64,000 nt of DNA from Selenomonas ruminantium subsp. lactilytica TAM6421 (GCF_000284095.1 NC_017068.1:2108001-2172000); one strand, 5' to 3'; shown: positions 20,037-29,801, counted from the first letter of the stretch. Numbers and translations are program-made. Notes: generated by a model from the letters alone, not told the origin.

Positions 20037-20369
20037 TTAAAGCCGCGGTCCAGGCTTATTTTTCTTGGCCTTCTTGTCAATGCGATACACATAGGCCATA
20101 ACTTCAGCGATGGCCCGATAGAGTTCCGGCGGAATTTCCCTATCGATCTCCAACGCCATCAACATATTAACCAAAGACTTATTCTGGTAAACAGGAACGG
20201 CATTTTTCTGGGCAGCAGCCAGAATATTTTCCGCCACATGGCCGCGGCCTTTGGCAACCACTCGGGGCGCGGTATCCCGCTCCATATCGTATTTCAATGC
20301 CACGGCCTGCTGGGGGGCATCGGGGTCCATTTCTATTTCTCTTCTCAGCGGTACCTGCTCATTTTCCAT
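20037..20369 (-). CDS. FlhB-like C-terminal domain protein
   Basis: A 110-residue protein matching only the cytoplasmic C-terminal domain of the type III export switch FlhB/YscU. AVALKYDMERDTAPRVVAKG aligns with the FlhB core, and IPPELYRAIAEVMAYVYRI matches its end. The NPTH self-cleavage site is missing, as in small YlqH-type homologues. No membrane segment. It probably interacts with flagellar export parts, but its role is unproven. It follows the FliK-like gene by 83 bases, so substrate-switch homologues stand together. CAGGTGAACAGGA precedes the ATG. Confidence 0.82.
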   Translation of the reverse strand: MENEQVPLRREIEMDPDAPQQAVALKYDMERDTAPRVVAKGRGHVAENILAAAQKNAVPVYQNKSLVNMLMALEIDREIPPELYRAIAEVMAYVYRIDKKAKKNKPGPRL

Positions 20370-20452
20370 TCCTGTTCACCTGCCTGAGTGTTCCTTCACT
20401 GATTCTATTCTATGCCACAAACGTCCATGTGTCAAGGACATATAGACATGTC

Positions 20453-23443
20453 TTACATAAAACGCCGTTCTCCGACAGCTCCGATCTTCAGCTCCTTTAA
20501 ACGCAGCTTGCCATCCTTCAGGGAATCACGCAAAGCATCAGCCTCTGCCCGAAACTCGTTGGCTGTCTCTGTGCTGGAGAAAAAGAGCCGTATATCCAGC
20601 TGATTTTCCTGATAAACCCGGCAGGTGAGTTCCACCGCTCCGATATTATCCGTCAGCACACAAAGCCTGAGCCAGGTTTCCTTCTTCATTTCCCCAGTTT
20701 CCGGATCCTGTTTATTTTCATCATAGACGTGGATATATGCCGGATAAGTGGATTCTTCTCCCATATACATGGGCATCATGAAATTCAAAGACCGCTGACC
20801 AGGCACCACGCTGTTATCCCCCGTCATGGAGTTACGCATGGAGAGCACAAAGGCCGCCACATCTTTCCCCGCCCGCTTCAATTGCCGAGCCGTCATCTGC
20901 CTGGTATAGGCCATATCGCAAAGCTGCATAAAAGCCCAAAGCCGCGGCAAATCAGGAATATTCTGCTGCAGTGCAGCCTGTTGTATCGTGGCAGGCACAT
21001 TAGCCTGGCATAAACGGATCAATTGCTGAAGCTGCTGCGCTTCCTTCGCATTCATCAAAGCTTCCTTACCATTGATGAAACTCTGCATCAACAGAGCATC
21101 CTTCTGCGTCAGATTGCCATCCTTCAAAAGCATCTGCGCCAAATCCCGCAGGGCATTCATGGTCTGCGGTGTATTTTCCATAGTCTGATTGATCAACTGA
21201 TCCCTTGCCTGTTGCATAGCCGCCCGTTGTGGCCGCTGCACCTGATCATTTGTGGACAACACCTCACTATCCATATCCTGCTGGATATACTGTGGGCTTT
21301 GCATATTGTTCGTCCCCATTGACTGACCAGCGCTATTTTGACCAGTCAGAACTGGTTGCCCCATCATCTGACCGGTTGATATCAATGGCTGGCCTTGCAC
21401 CATCTGTTGCTGCATTGCTGGCTGTCCATTGACAGGCTGCGGCTGACCCTGCACCGTCTGTTGCTGCATTACCGGCTGACCGTTGACTGGCTGCGGCTGA
21501 CCCTGCATCACCTGTTGCTGCTGCATTACTGGCTGGCCGTTGACGGGCTGCGGCTGACCCTGCATCACCTGTTGCTGCATTACGGGCTGACCATTGACTG
21601 GCTGCGGCTGACCCTGTACCGCCTGTTGCTGCATTGCCGGTTGTCCATTGGCTGGCTGCGGCTGACCCTGCAACATTTGTTGCGACATTGCCGGCTGGCC
21701 ATTGGCTGGCTGCGGCTGACCCTGTACCATTTGTTGCGGCATTACCGGCTGGCCATTGACTGGCTGCGGCTGACCCTGTACCATTTGTTGCGGCATTACC
21801 GGCTGACCGTTGACTGGCTGCGGCTGACCCTGCATCACCTGTTGCTGCTGCATTACTGGCTGTCCATTGACAGGCTGCGGCTGACCCTGTACCATTTGTT
21901 GCGGCATTACCGGCTGACCATTGACTGGCTGCGGCTGACCCTGTACCGCCTGTTGCTGCATTACCGGTTGTCCATTGGCTGGCTGCGGCTGACCCTGTAC
22001 CGCCTGTTGCTGCATTGCCGGTTGTCCATTGGCTGGCTGCGGCTGACCCTGTACCATTTGCTGCTGCATTACTGGCTGTCCATTGACGGGCTGCGGCTGA
22101 CCCTGTACCATTTGTTGCGGCATTACCGGCTGACCGTTGACTGGCTGCGGCTGACCCTGCATCACCTGTTGCTGCTGCATTACTGGCTGTCCATTGACAG
22201 GCTGCGGCTGACCCTGTACCATTTGTTGCGGCATTACCGGCTGACCGTTGACGGGCTGCGGCTGACCCTGCAACATTTGTTGCTGCATTGCAGGCTGGCC
22301 ATTGACTGGCTGCGGCTGACCCTGTACCATTTGCTGCTGCATTGCAGGCTGGCCATTGGCTGACTGCGGCTGACCCTGTACCATTTGCTGCTGCATTGCA
22401 GGCTGGCCATTGGCTGACTGCGGCTGACCCTGTACCATTTGCTGCTGCATTGCAGGCTGGCCATTGGCTGACTGCGGCTGACCCTGTACCATTTGCTGCT
22501 GCATTGCAGGCTGGCCATTGGCTGACTGCGGCTGACCCTGTACCATTTGCTGCTGCATTGCAGGCTGGCCATTGGCTGACTGCGGCTGACCCTGTACCAT
22601 TTGCTGCTGCATTGCAGGCTGGCCATTGGCTGACTGCGGCTGCCCCTGCAACATTTGCTGCTGCATTACTGGCTGACCGTTGACAGGCTGCGGCTGGCCT
22701 TGTACTGCCTGTTGTGGCATTGCGGGCTGACCATTTGACTGTTGCGGCTGGCCTTGTATCCCCATTGCTTCGCTCCCCGTTGACGGACGAGGCATAAAGT
22801 ACTGCACCAGCTGCTTCAGAAAGCCCATAGAATTGCTTTCCCCAGCTGACAAAGCCTGCGTCATTCCCTGGGGCTGCAAGGTAAGCAATAACTGCTGAAC
22901 CTCTTTGGGCAGTTCCGTAAAGGGCTTATTATCCAATAGCTCAAAGGCCGCCTTGGTCAAAAGTACCGGCTCCAGGGCAGGTCCCTGTTCCGTACTTGCT
23001 ATGCTCTTCAGATTCGTCAGCAATACCTGCATAGTTTCGCTGACATCCATGCTCATTCCCCGGTCTATGAGTTTCCCCATCTGCGTCAGCATCCGGGAAA
23101 AGGAACTGAGCTGTTCCATGGAAAAACGCTGGCTCTCCAAGGTGCTGCCCAGACCTTGCGCCAAAGTCTCCTCCAAGGAAAATGCCTGTTTCATGACGTT
23201 TTGGATCAGTTTCTGCAGATCCGCAGGCATTTTTTCCACGGCCTCTGCCTGATTGCTGGAAATTTTGGCCAAAATTCCTGCCATGTCATCAACTGCGGTT
23301 TGAATGGCCACATTTGTTTTGGGACTAAATGCCGCAGACGAGCCACCCCCATCTCCGCGACGGCCTATTCCCTCCGCAGCACCGGGGGCCTGCGGTCTGT
23401 CTATCGGGCGGATTCCCACATTCATGGAGGCTTCCATTGGCAT
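20453..23443 (-). CDS. FliK-like protein with a giant QGQP repeat region
   Basis: A 996-residue protein in three parts. Residues 1-223 are helical and rich in Met and Gln. Residues 224-690 consist of about 25 tandem 18- or 19-residue repeats (consensus MQQQMVQGQPQPVNGQPV). The C-terminal 300 residues end in a domain resembling the C-terminus of hook-length protein FliK (VELTCRVYQENQLDIRLFF). FliK proteins act as a molecular ruler and switch partner of FlhB, and an FlhB-like gene follows. No signal peptide or membrane helix is present. The position between rnhB and the FlhB-like gene matches the ylqG slot of Firmicutes. The ATG at 23443 has only a modest AAAGGTG site; a later ATG at residue 7 is an alternative. 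Confidence 0.75.
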   Translation of the reverse strand: MPMEASMNVGIRPIDRPQAPGAAEGIGRRGDGGGSSAAFSPKTNVAIQTAVDDMAGILAKISSNQAEAVEKMPADLQKLIQNVMKQAFSLEETLAQGLGSTLESQRFSMEQLSSFSRMLTQMGKLIDRGMSMDVSETMQVLLTNLKSIASTEQGPALEPVLLTKAAFELLDNKPFTELPKEVQQLLLTLQPQGMTQALSAGESNSMGFLKQLVQYFMPRPSTGSEAMGIQGQPQQSNGQPAMPQQAVQGQPQPVNGQPVMQQQMLQGQPQSANGQPAMQQQMVQGQPQSANGQPAMQQQMVQGQPQSANGQPAMQQQMVQGQPQSANGQPAMQQQMVQGQPQSANGQPAMQQQMVQGQPQSANGQPAMQQQMVQGQPQPVNGQPAMQQQMLQGQPQPVNGQPVMPQQMVQGQPQPVNGQPVMQQQQVMQGQPQPVNGQPVMPQQMVQGQPQPVNGQPVMQQQMVQGQPQPANGQPAMQQQAVQGQPQPANGQPVMQQQAVQGQPQPVNGQPVMPQQMVQGQPQPVNGQPVMQQQQVMQGQPQPVNGQPVMPQQMVQGQPQPVNGQPVMPQQMVQGQPQPANGQPAMSQQMLQGQPQPANGQPAMQQQAVQGQPQPVNGQPVMQQQVMQGQPQPVNGQPVMQQQQVMQGQPQPVNGQPVMQQQTVQGQPQPVNGQPAMQQQMVQGQPLISTGQMMGQPVLTGQNSAGQSMGTNNMQSPQYIQQDMDSEVLSTNDQVQRPQRAAMQQARDQLINQTMENTPQTMNALRDLAQMLLKDGNLTQKDALLMQSFINGKEALMNAKEAQQLQQLIRLCQANVPATIQQAALQQNIPDLPRLWAFMQLCDMAYTRQMTARQLKRAGKDVAAFVLSMRNSMTGDNSVVPGQRSLNFMMPMYMGEESTYPAYIHVYDENKQDPETGEMKKETWLRLCVLTDNIGAVELTCRVYQENQLDIRLFFSSTETANEFRAEADALRDSLKDGKLRLKELKIGAVGERRFM
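21385..22768 (-). repeat. 54-bp coding minisatellite in the FliK-like gene
   Basis: About 25 in-frame copies of a 54-bp unit (three copies of 57 bp, with an extra Gln). Five successive copies near 22325-22620 are almost base-identical, a sign of recent expansion. Others vary at the MQQQ/MPQQ, PVNG/PANG/SANG and QPA/QPV positions in mixed order, as after unequal crossing-over. Because the units are multiples of three, copy-number change alters length without a frameshift. Confidence 0.95.
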
Positions 23444-23478
23444 TTCCCATCACACCTTTTTAAAAAAATAATTGCTGC

Positions 23479-24282
23479 TTATAGGGGTACTTCAAATTGT
23501 GGCTCCACCATGGAGCGAATTGGTTCAAAGGACTGACGATGTATGGGACATGGACCATACTGTCGCAGAGCAGCAATATGTTCCGCTGTTCCATAGCCCT
23601 TATGATGCGCAAAACCATATTCAGGATATTCTTTATCATACGCATCCATCAAACGATCACGATTGACCTTAGCGATAATGGAAGCTGCCGCAATGGAAGC
23701 TGACTTGGCATCCCCCTTGATGATGGACTGGAACGGAACATCCAGGTTCTCCAGCTTCACCGCATCGATCAGCACCGCCTGTGGCTCCTGCGCAAGGCCA
23801 AAGATGGATTCATACATGCCATTGATTGTGGCCTGATAGATATTCACCCGGTCAATAGTCTTGGCATCTACAAAAGCTGCTTTGACCGCGATGGCCTTAT
23901 CCATAATCTCGTCATAAAGCTCTTCCCGGACCTTGGCCGAAATCTTCTTGGAGTCGTTGATTTTCGGCAGATACAGATCATGGGGCAGGATCACTGCCGC
24001 CACAGATACCGGACCTGCCAGCGGGCCGCGGCCGGCTTCATCCACACCAGCCACAAATTCACAGCCTTTCTTCCAGAACTCCCGCTCATAACGGTAGAGA
24101 GCCGCTACCCTCTTCCTGTCCTCCTGTTCCCGCTGATAGCGGCGCAGCAGGGTGCCTACGGCCTTGCGGCTGTCCTGCTGGCAGGCGGCTAAAAAATCTT
24201 CATCCACCTGCCCCCGGACAAAAAACTCCTCTACTTGTTTTATCGTATAATTCTTTAAATCATTCAATGTTTTTTTCTCCAT
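23479..24282 (-). CDS. rnhB: Ribonuclease HII
   Basis: RNase HII cuts RNA in RNA-DNA hybrids and removes misinserted ribonucleotides. The core is clear: VAGVDEAGRGPLAGPVSVAAV (first two acidic residues), DSKK, then DAVKLENLDV and the later catalytic aspartates. The 80-residue N-terminal extension with a helical region is common in Firmicutes RnhB. I chose the ATG at 24282 (MEKKTLNDLKNY, 267 residues); its first 23 bases overlap the 3' end of rbgA in another frame, implying coupling. No strong ribosome-binding site is visible. Confidence 0.93.
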   Translation of the reverse strand: MEKKTLNDLKNYTIKQVEEFFVRGQVDEDFLAACQQDSRKAVGTLLRRYQREQEDRKRVAALYRYEREFWKKGCEFVAGVDEAGRGPLAGPVSVAAVILPHDLYLPKINDSKKISAKVREELYDEIMDKAIAVKAAFVDAKTIDRVNIYQATINGMYESIFGLAQEPQAVLIDAVKLENLDVPFQSIIKGDAKSASIAAASIIAKVNRDRLMDAYDKEYPEYGFAHHKGYGTAEHIAALRQYGPCPIHRQSFEPIRSMVEPQFEVPL

Positions 24283-25153
24283 CTTCTGCGGGAATTTCGT
24301 CCAAAGTAACCAGACCAAGCTTTCCTGCCCGGAATTCATTCAGGACGATGTTCTGGGCCTTTTCCAGATCCACCACGCCGCCTTTTACCAGACAGCCACG
24401 CTTGCGGCCAATGAGTTCCAGTATTTCCAGGCCATTATCCGGCACATCGTCCTTGAGCTTGAAGCGCTCGGCCAGACGTTCCGGATAATCCCGGCGCATG
24501 ATACCCAGAAGCAGTGCCGTCACCTGTTCACGGTCATAGATATCGTCATTGATAGCCCCTGTAAAGGCCAATTTCAGCCCCACGGTCTGATCTTCAAACT
24601 TCGGCCAGAGAATCCCCGGCGTATCCAGCAGGTCCAGATTCGTGCCAATCTTGATCCACTGCTTAGCTCTCGTCACACCGGGCTTATCGGCAGCCTTGGC
24701 CTTTACGGCACCAGCCAGCCGGTTGATCAAGGAAGACTTGCCCACATTAGGAATGCCCAGGATCATGCAGCGGGCTGCTCTGGGCTTTGCCCCTTTGCTG
24801 ACAAATTTTTCCGTCTTGGGACGGGCCAGATCTTCCGCCACCTTCACGAGCTGCTTCATGCCCTTGCCCTTCATGGAATCAATGGTCACAGCGGGAACCC
24901 CCTGCGCCTTGAAATAATCCAGCCATTTCTTGGTGCTGGCACTATCCGCCAAATCCGATTTATTGAGGGCAATCATGCGCGGCTTGTCCTTGATGATTTC
25001 GGCCAGCATGGGATTGGCACTGCTCAGGGGAATGCGGGCATCCAAAAGCTCAATGACCACATCCACCAGTTTCAGATTTTCTTCTATCAGGCGCTGAGCC
25101 TTTTTCATATGCCCCGGAAACCATTGCAGATTGGGGATATCCTGTTTTTCCAT
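24260..25153 (-). CDS. rbgA: Ribosome biogenesis GTPase RbgA (YlqF)
   Basis: A circularly permuted GTPase needed for late 50S subunit assembly. The G motifs are in the permuted order: NKSDLAD (G4), GIPNVGKSSLINRLAG (G1), then DTPGILWP (G3). The N-terminal QWFPGHMKKAQRLIEENL is typical. TAAGGAG precedes the ATG. It is the first gene of a block rbgA-rnhB-(FliK-like)-(FlhB-like)-yraN-yifB, and the divergent tRNA gene lies 160 bases upstream. Confidence 0.94.
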   Translation of the reverse strand: MEKQDIPNLQWFPGHMKKAQRLIEENLKLVDVVIELLDARIPLSSANPMLAEIIKDKPRMIALNKSDLADSASTKKWLDYFKAQGVPAVTIDSMKGKGMKQLVKVAEDLARPKTEKFVSKGAKPRAARCMILGIPNVGKSSLINRLAGAVKAKAADKPGVTRAKQWIKIGTNLDLLDTPGILWPKFEDQTVGLKLAFTGAINDDIYDREQVTALLLGIMRRDYPERLAERFKLKDDVPDNGLEILELIGRKRGCLVKGGVVDLEKAQNIVLNEFRAGKLGLVTLDEIPAEDGEKNIE

Positions 25154-25248
25154 TGTTGTAAAACTCCTTACTGTCTCTTTAATTATGTATTATCCATTGT
25201 ACCATATTTCCCTGCTGAAAAAAATTTGAAAAAAAATTAAAAATGGTG

Positions 25249-25277
25249 TTGACATAACGTCCATTATCCCGTATACT
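25249..25277 (+). promoter_or_regulatory. Promoter of tRNA-Ala
   Basis: TTGACA and TATACT are separated by exactly 17 bases, about 37 bases upstream of the mature tRNA. An A/T-rich tract resembling an UP element precedes the -35. Confidence 0.85.
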
Positions 25278-25313
25278 AATATTCGTTGATGGCGCGAACG
25301 AAGCGAACATCAC

Positions 25314-25389
<76 letters not shown>

Positions 25390-25403
25390 TTTTTGCTCCT
25401 AAC

Positions 25404-25427
25404 GACCGCAGTTGTGCGGTCTTTTTT
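25404..25427 (+). terminator. Terminator of tRNA-Ala
   Basis: GACCGCA and TGCGGTC form a seven-pair stem, followed by six T, 15 bases after the tRNA. Confidence 0.85.
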
Positions 25428-25440
25428 ATTGCTGATGCGC

Positions 25441-25471
25441 AAAAGGGACTGTGAAGCTCACAGTCCCTTTT
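25441..25471. terminator. Terminator downstream of yjfB
   Basis: A perfect 14-bp inverted repeat (AAAAGGGACTGTGA and its complement) with a three-base loop, starting one base after the yjfB stop. A and T ends on both sides allow it to work in both directions. Confidence 0.8.
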
Positions 25472-25472
25472 G

Positions 25473-25649
25473 TCATGCCTGAATATCCACCATCGCGCCC
25501 AGATTCGGATCTGCTGCCAGTTCGGCCAGCATCTCCTCCGTAGCCACTTCGGTAGTATCCATAGCTTTCTTGAGAATTGCCACGCCCATATCCTGCATGG
25601 CCTGATTCTGATGCATGCTCACCGACAAAGCGGCGATACTCATATCCAT
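25473..25649 (-). CDS. YjfB family putative motility protein
   Basis: A 58-residue protein of the YjfB type: MDMSIAALSVSMHQNQAMQD, then VAILKKAMDT and a C-terminal MVDIQA. The family is called a putative motility protein from its flagellar regulation in Bacillus; no function is known. The ATG at 25649 follows GGGAGGTGC. It lies back-to-back with a flagellin gene (223-base spacer), which supports a motility link. Confidence 0.78.
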   Translation of the reverse strand: MDMSIAALSVSMHQNQAMQDMGVAILKKAMDTTEVATEEMLAELAADPNLGAMVDIQA

Positions 25650-25798
25650 TGCCTGCACCTCCCCAGCTGGATGAATGCGCACCTCCTTGTGCTATTCAAT
25701 ATATCGGTAAAAACGAGCCGAAACTTAAGCCCCAAATCCAGGAATACATTGCCAGTCCCAGCCATTTATGTAGCTGATATGTATACATCAAATCAACA

Positions 25799-25827
25799 CT
25801 GACAAAAGAATGTGTTTGTGCTATGAT
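25799..25827 (+). promoter_or_regulatory. Promoter of the flagellin gene
   Basis: CTGACA and TATGAT are 17 bases apart, about 47 bases upstream of the flagellin ATG. This fits a vegetative sigma factor rather than a sigma-28 (TAAA..GCCGATAA) promoter, which I do not see here. Confidence 0.5.
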
Positions 25828-25873
25828 GAACTTAATAGAATGTTCTGCTTTTTAAGACAAGGAGGTCTTAACC

Positions 25874-27184
25874 ATGATGGTCAGCCATTATGGAATGTCC
25901 ACTAAAATCGTGAACATCATGGGCGCACACGCCAGCAAACTGGCCAAACATATGCAGCATCTGTCCACGGGCATGCGTGTTTCCTGTGTGGCAGATGATC
26001 CTTCCGGCTGGGCTATCGGTCAACGCATGGACGTGCGGATACGGGGCATTGACCAGGCCTGCCGCAATGCTCAATTTTCCCAAAGCATGCTGAAGGTGGC
26101 CGAAGGCGGTATCAATTCCACGATTGACCTGCTGCGCAATCTCAAGGAAAAAGCCATTGAAGCTGCCAGCGACACCTGTACAGACAGCGACCGCCGCACA
26201 ATACAGAAGCTGTTTGATCAGTATGGCGACCAAATCGATGACAATGCAAATATTACGTTCAATGGGAAAATCCTTTTGGATGGTTCCCTGAATTCCCCTG
26301 CCCTGGACACGGCTCAGGTGATGACCAACCAAAGCCTGTCCACAGATACCACTGCCGGCTCCAAACTGACGGACCTCAAGCGGCGGGATGGTGACAGCCT
26401 GAACATACTGGCCACCGATACCATAAACCTTTCCTATGTGAAGAACGGCCATACTTATTACGGAAGTTACAGCGCCGGAACTACCACTCTTGCCGATATG
26501 CTGACGGAGTTCAACAACATTGATGGAGCGATTTTTGACGCCGGAGCCCTGCAGGATACCAGCCTTATAGGCACTGACTCTGCCGGTAATACCGTCTATA
26601 CTGCAGACAATGAAAATGCCATTTCCTTCGCTGCCGCTGCCACCGGTCTGGATGGTGCCATCTCCGGCCTTACCATCAGCGTTACAGACAAGGACGGACA
26701 GATAAAAAAGTCCGCCACCACAGCCCTCAATGATTTCCACGAAAGCATCGAACCCAGAGACAAACAGTCCAGCGGTCTTTTCTACACCGCCACCAGTGCC
26801 GATGCCAACCGGGGCATGACCAGCGCCATCGGCGATATGCGTGGTTATAGTCTCGGAGTTGTCAGCAAGGAAGGCCATGGGCTGGATGTAAGCACACAGA
26901 AAAGTGCCAACGCCGCACTCTCTGTTCTGGATCGGGCCCTGGAACGGGCGCTTGCCCAGCAAACCACCATTGGTGCCATGTCCATGCGTCTGGATTACAC
27001 CATCAGCAACCTGACCACAGAAAGCGAAAATCTCACCGCCGCCATGTCCACGATCCTTGACGCAGATATGGCCAAGGAGATGACAGAATTCACCAAGGAA
27101 AACATCCTGCTGCAGGCAGCCCAGGCCATGCTGGCCCAGAACAATCATCAGGCCGGCTGGTTCCTCAGCCTGCTGCAAAGCTAA
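25874..27184 (+). CDS. Flagellin-family protein with cysteines
   Basis: A 436-residue flagellin. The N-terminal D0/D1 helices (residues 10-130: LAKHMQHLSTGMRV, ADDPSGWAIG, the RNAQFSQSMLKVAEGG region and DDNANITFNGKILLDG) and the C-terminal D1/D0 helices (ALAQQTTIGAMSMRLDYTIS through NILLQAAQAMLAQ, ending FLSLLQS) are both present. The centre is a variable domain. Unusually it has three Cys, at about 38, 63 and 102, all in the conserved N-terminal region. AAGGAGG precedes the first ATG. It stands alone rather than in a flagellar operon, so it may be a minor or alternative filament protein. Confidence 0.88.
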   Translation: MMVSHYGMSTKIVNIMGAHASKLAKHMQHLSTGMRVSCVADDPSGWAIGQRMDVRIRGIDQACRNAQFSQSMLKVAEGGINSTIDLLRNLKEKAIEAASDTCTDSDRRTIQKLFDQYGDQIDDNANITFNGKILLDGSLNSPALDTAQVMTNQSLSTDTTAGSKLTDLKRRDGDSLNILATDTINLSYVKNGHTYYGSYSAGTTTLADMLTEFNNIDGAIFDAGALQDTSLIGTDSAGNTVYTADNENAISFAAAATGLDGAISGLTISVTDKDGQIKKSATTALNDFHESIEPRDKQSSGLFYTATSADANRGMTSAIGDMRGYSLGVVSKEGHGLDVSTQKSANAALSVLDRALERALAQQTTIGAMSMRLDYTISNLTTESENLTAAMSTILDADMAKEMTEFTKENILLQAAQAMLAQNNHQAGWFLSLLQS

Positions 27185-27204
27185 TAGCGTAAATAACGTA
27201 AATA

Positions 27205-27244
27205 AAAAGCAGTGAAAGCCATCTTGTGACTTTTCACTGCTTTT
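27205..27244. terminator. Bidirectional terminator between flagellin and leuS
   Basis: AAAAGCAGTGAAA and its complement TTTCACTGCTTTT pair over 13 bases with a 14-base loop, between two converging genes. Confidence 0.85.
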
Positions 27245-27255
27245 GTTTTATCAGT

Positions 27256-29730
27256 TTATTTTACAACGATATTCACGAGCTTCTTCGGCACGCAGATAAC
27301 TTTCACAATGGTCTTGCCCTCGGTGAGTTCCTTGGCACGGGGCAGTTCCTTGACAGCTTCTTCCATCGCCGCTCTGTCAATATCAGCCGGCAGGGTGATG
27401 CGGTCTCTTACCTTGCCGTTGATCTGCAGCACGATCTCGATTTCCGCCAGCTTCGTAGCCTCTTCTTCGTACTTCGGCCACTGCTGCTGATGGACGCTGC
27501 CTTCACCGAAGAGGTTGCTCCAGAGCTCTTCCGTGATATGAGGAGCAAAGGGAGCCAGCATCTTGATGAGCGCTGCGGCAAATTCACGGGCCAGACCGGC
27601 ATTGAGTTCCTTATCCTGGAAAGCATAAGCGGCATTGACCAATTCCATGATGGAGGAAATGGCCGTATTGAACATAAAGCGATCGCGGATATCTTCCGTA
27701 ACCTTCTTGATGGTCACATGGAGCACCCGACGCAGTTCCTTCTCTTCCTTGGTCAGGGCAGCTACATCGTATTCATCCTTACCGGCCTTGACCATATCTT
27801 CGAAATGGTCGAGGATACGCCATACGCGGCCCAGGAAGCGGAAAGCGCCTTCGACGCCCTGATCGCTCCATTCCAGGTCACGGTCAACAGGTGCCGCAAA
27901 CAGGATGAAGAGACGGGCCGTATCGGCACCGTACTTGGCGATGATCTCTTCCGGCGAAACCACATTGCCCTTGGACTTGCTCATCTTGGAGCCGTCTTTG
28001 AGCACCATGCCCTGGGTCAGCAGGTTGGAGAAAGGCTCATCGAAGTCCACGAGGCCGGCATCGTGGAGCACCTTCGTAAAGAAGCGGGAATACAGCAGAT
28101 GCAGGATAGCATGCTCGATACCGCCGATATACTGATCAACCGGTGCCCAATAGTTGACTTTATCCTTGGCAAAAGGAGCCTTGTCATTCTTCGGGTCCGT
28201 ATAGCGCAGATAATACCAGGAAGAGCAGATAAAGGTATCCATGGTATCCGTTTCGCGCTTGGCATCAGCACCGCATTTCGGGCACTTGCAGTTGACGAAG
28301 GCCTCGCTGGTGGCCAGCGGAGACAAAGCGCCACTGTCGAAAGAAACATCCTCTGGCAGACGAACCGGCAGATCTTCTTCCGGCACCAGTACTTCGCCAC
28401 AGTGCGGGCAGTGGATGACCGGAATCGGTGCGCCCCAATAGCGCTGACGGGAAATCAGCCAGTCGCGCAGACGGTAGTTGACCTTGCGCTTGCCGAAGCC
28501 CTGAGCTTCAGCTTCGTCGATGATGCCGCTCATGGCCTTGTGGATTTCCATACCCGTGAACTTGCCGGAGTTCACCAGAACGCCGTCCTTATCCGTGTAA
28601 GCCGCATCCATTTCCTCCAGCTTCAGCTCCTTGCCTTTCGGCTGCAGGGTCAGGATGATGGGCAGGTCGTACTTCTTGGCAAACATCCAGTCGCGCTGGT
28701 CGCCGGAGGGCACGCCCATGACAGCGCCTGTGCCGTAATCAGCCAGCACGTAGTTGGTCACCCAGAGCTGGGCCTTGTTGCCGTTGAAGGGGTTGATGGC
28801 ATAAACGCCCGTGAAGATGCCTTCCTTCTCGGATTCGCTGGAGGTGCGCTCCATTTCGGACTGATTGCGGACCTTATCGCAGAAAGCCTTGATTTCGGCA
28901 GCCTTCGGGTTGTTCTCGCAGATCTTCTCCACCAGCGGATTCTCAGCGGCCAGGGCCACGAAGGTGATACCATAAGCCGTGTCAGGACGGGTGGTGTAAA
29001 CGGAAAGCTTTTCTTCCATTCCCTCTACAGGCATCTCGAATTCCAGACCTTCACTGCGGCCAATCCAGTTGTCCTGCATGGTCTTGACGCGTTCCGGCCA
29101 GCCCTTGAGCTTGTCCAGGTCCTTGAGGAGCACATCGGCATAATCCGTAATCTTCAGGAACCACTGGGACAGGTCCTTCTTCTGAACCTCGGAGTCACAG
29201 CGCCAGCACTTGCCGTCGATAACCTGCTCATTGGCCAAAACCGTACCGCAGGTATCGCACCAGTTGACGGAAGCCTTCTTCTTATAGGCCAGGCCCTTCT
29301 TGTAGAAGAGCTCGAAGAGCCACTGGGTCCACTTGTAGTATTCCGGAGTGCAGGTGATGGCTTCCCGATCCCAGTCGTAGGACAGGCCCATGGAACGCTG
29401 CTGGCGCTTCATGTTCTCGATGTTGGAGAAAGTCCAGTCAGAGGGTTTTACATTATGTTTGATGGCAGCATTTTCTGCCGGCATGCCAAAGGAGTCAAAG
29501 CCCATGGGATGAAGCACATTGAAGCCCTCCATGGTCTTATAGCGGGCCATCACATCACCGATGGAGTAGTTACGGACATGGCCCATATGCAGATTGCCCG
29601 AAGGATACGGGAACATCTCCAGTGCGTAATACTTCGGACGGGTCTCGTCCATCTCCGTCTTAAAGGCAGAATCGGCTTCCCATTTGTCCTGCCATTTCTT
29701 TTCTATCTCCTGTGGTGAATACTTATCCAA
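27256..29730 (-). CDS. leuS: Leucyl-tRNA synthetase
   Basis: Charges tRNA(Leu). The class I signatures are both present: HMGH in [16 protein letters not shown] and MSKSKGN. The editing (CP1) domain and the zinc-like CDTCG / CWRC pairs are visible, and 824 residues is normal. Translation starts at a TTG after AGGAGGAG. The 71-base gap to yitT is too short for a T-box leader, so expression may depend on the upstream genes. Confidence 0.96.
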   Translation of the reverse strand: MDKYSPQEIEKKWQDKWEADSAFKTEMDETRPKYYALEMFPYPSGNLHMGHVRNYSIGDVMARYKTMEGFNVLHPMGFDSFGMPAENAAIKHNVKPSDWTFSNIENMKRQQRSMGLSYDWDREAITCTPEYYKWTQWLFELFYKKGLAYKKKASVNWCDTCGTVLANEQVIDGKCWRCDSEVQKKDLSQWFLKITDYADVLLKDLDKLKGWPERVKTMQDNWIGRSEGLEFEMPVEGMEEKLSVYTTRPDTAYGITFVALAAENPLVEKICENNPKAAEIKAFCDKVRNQSEMERTSSESEKEGIFTGVYAINPFNGNKAQLWVTNYVLADYGTGAVMGVPSGDQRDWMFAKKYDLPIILTLQPKGKELKLEEMDAAYTDKDGVLVNSGKFTGMEIHKAMSGIIDEAEAQGFGKRKVNYRLRDWLISRQRYWGAPIPVIHCPHCGEVLVPEEDLPVRLPEDVSFDSGALSPLATSEAFVNCKCPKCGADAKRETDTMDTFICSSWYYLRYTDPKNDKAPFAKDKVNYWAPVDQYIGGIEHAILHLLYSRFFTKVLHDAGLVDFDEPFSNLLTQGMVLKDGSKMSKSKGNVVSPEEIIAKYGADTARLFILFAAPVDRDLEWSDQGVEGAFRFLGRVWRILDHFEDMVKAGKDEYDVAALTKEEKELRRVLHVTIKKVTEDIRDRFMFNTAISSIMELVNAAYAFQDKELNAGLAREFAAALIKMLAPFAPHITEELWSNLFGEGSVHQQQWPKYEEEATKLAEIEIVLQINGKVRDRITLPADIDRAAMEEAVKELPRAKELTEGKTIVKVICVPKKLVNIVVK

Positions 29731-29801
29731 GCTAATCTCCTCCTAATTTGTTTCACAATTAGATGTATTATAACCTACATCAGACTAAATCGCAACCTTT
29801 G

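Noticed and set aside
21395-22683. Plus-strand frames made of short repeats, opposite the FliK-like gene
   Set aside because: The repeat unit is a multiple of three and stop-free in several frames, so these are by-products of the minisatellite.
21385-22768. CRISPR array
   Set aside because: Repeats are contiguous 54-57 bp coding units without unique spacers and translate in frame.
25868-27178. A 436-codon open frame antisense to the flagellin gene
   Set aside because: Same length as the flagellin and in register with it. The protein shows no family features, whereas the plus strand has flagellin domains and an AAGGAGG site.
27226-29718. An 830-codon open frame antisense to leuS
   Set aside because: It mirrors leuS exactly, a side effect of G/C-rich third positions. 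LeuS is certain and the antisense protein has no domain or ribosome-binding site.
29731-29801. T-box leader of leuS
   Set aside because: The spacer is 71 bases, with no specifier stem or T-box sequence.
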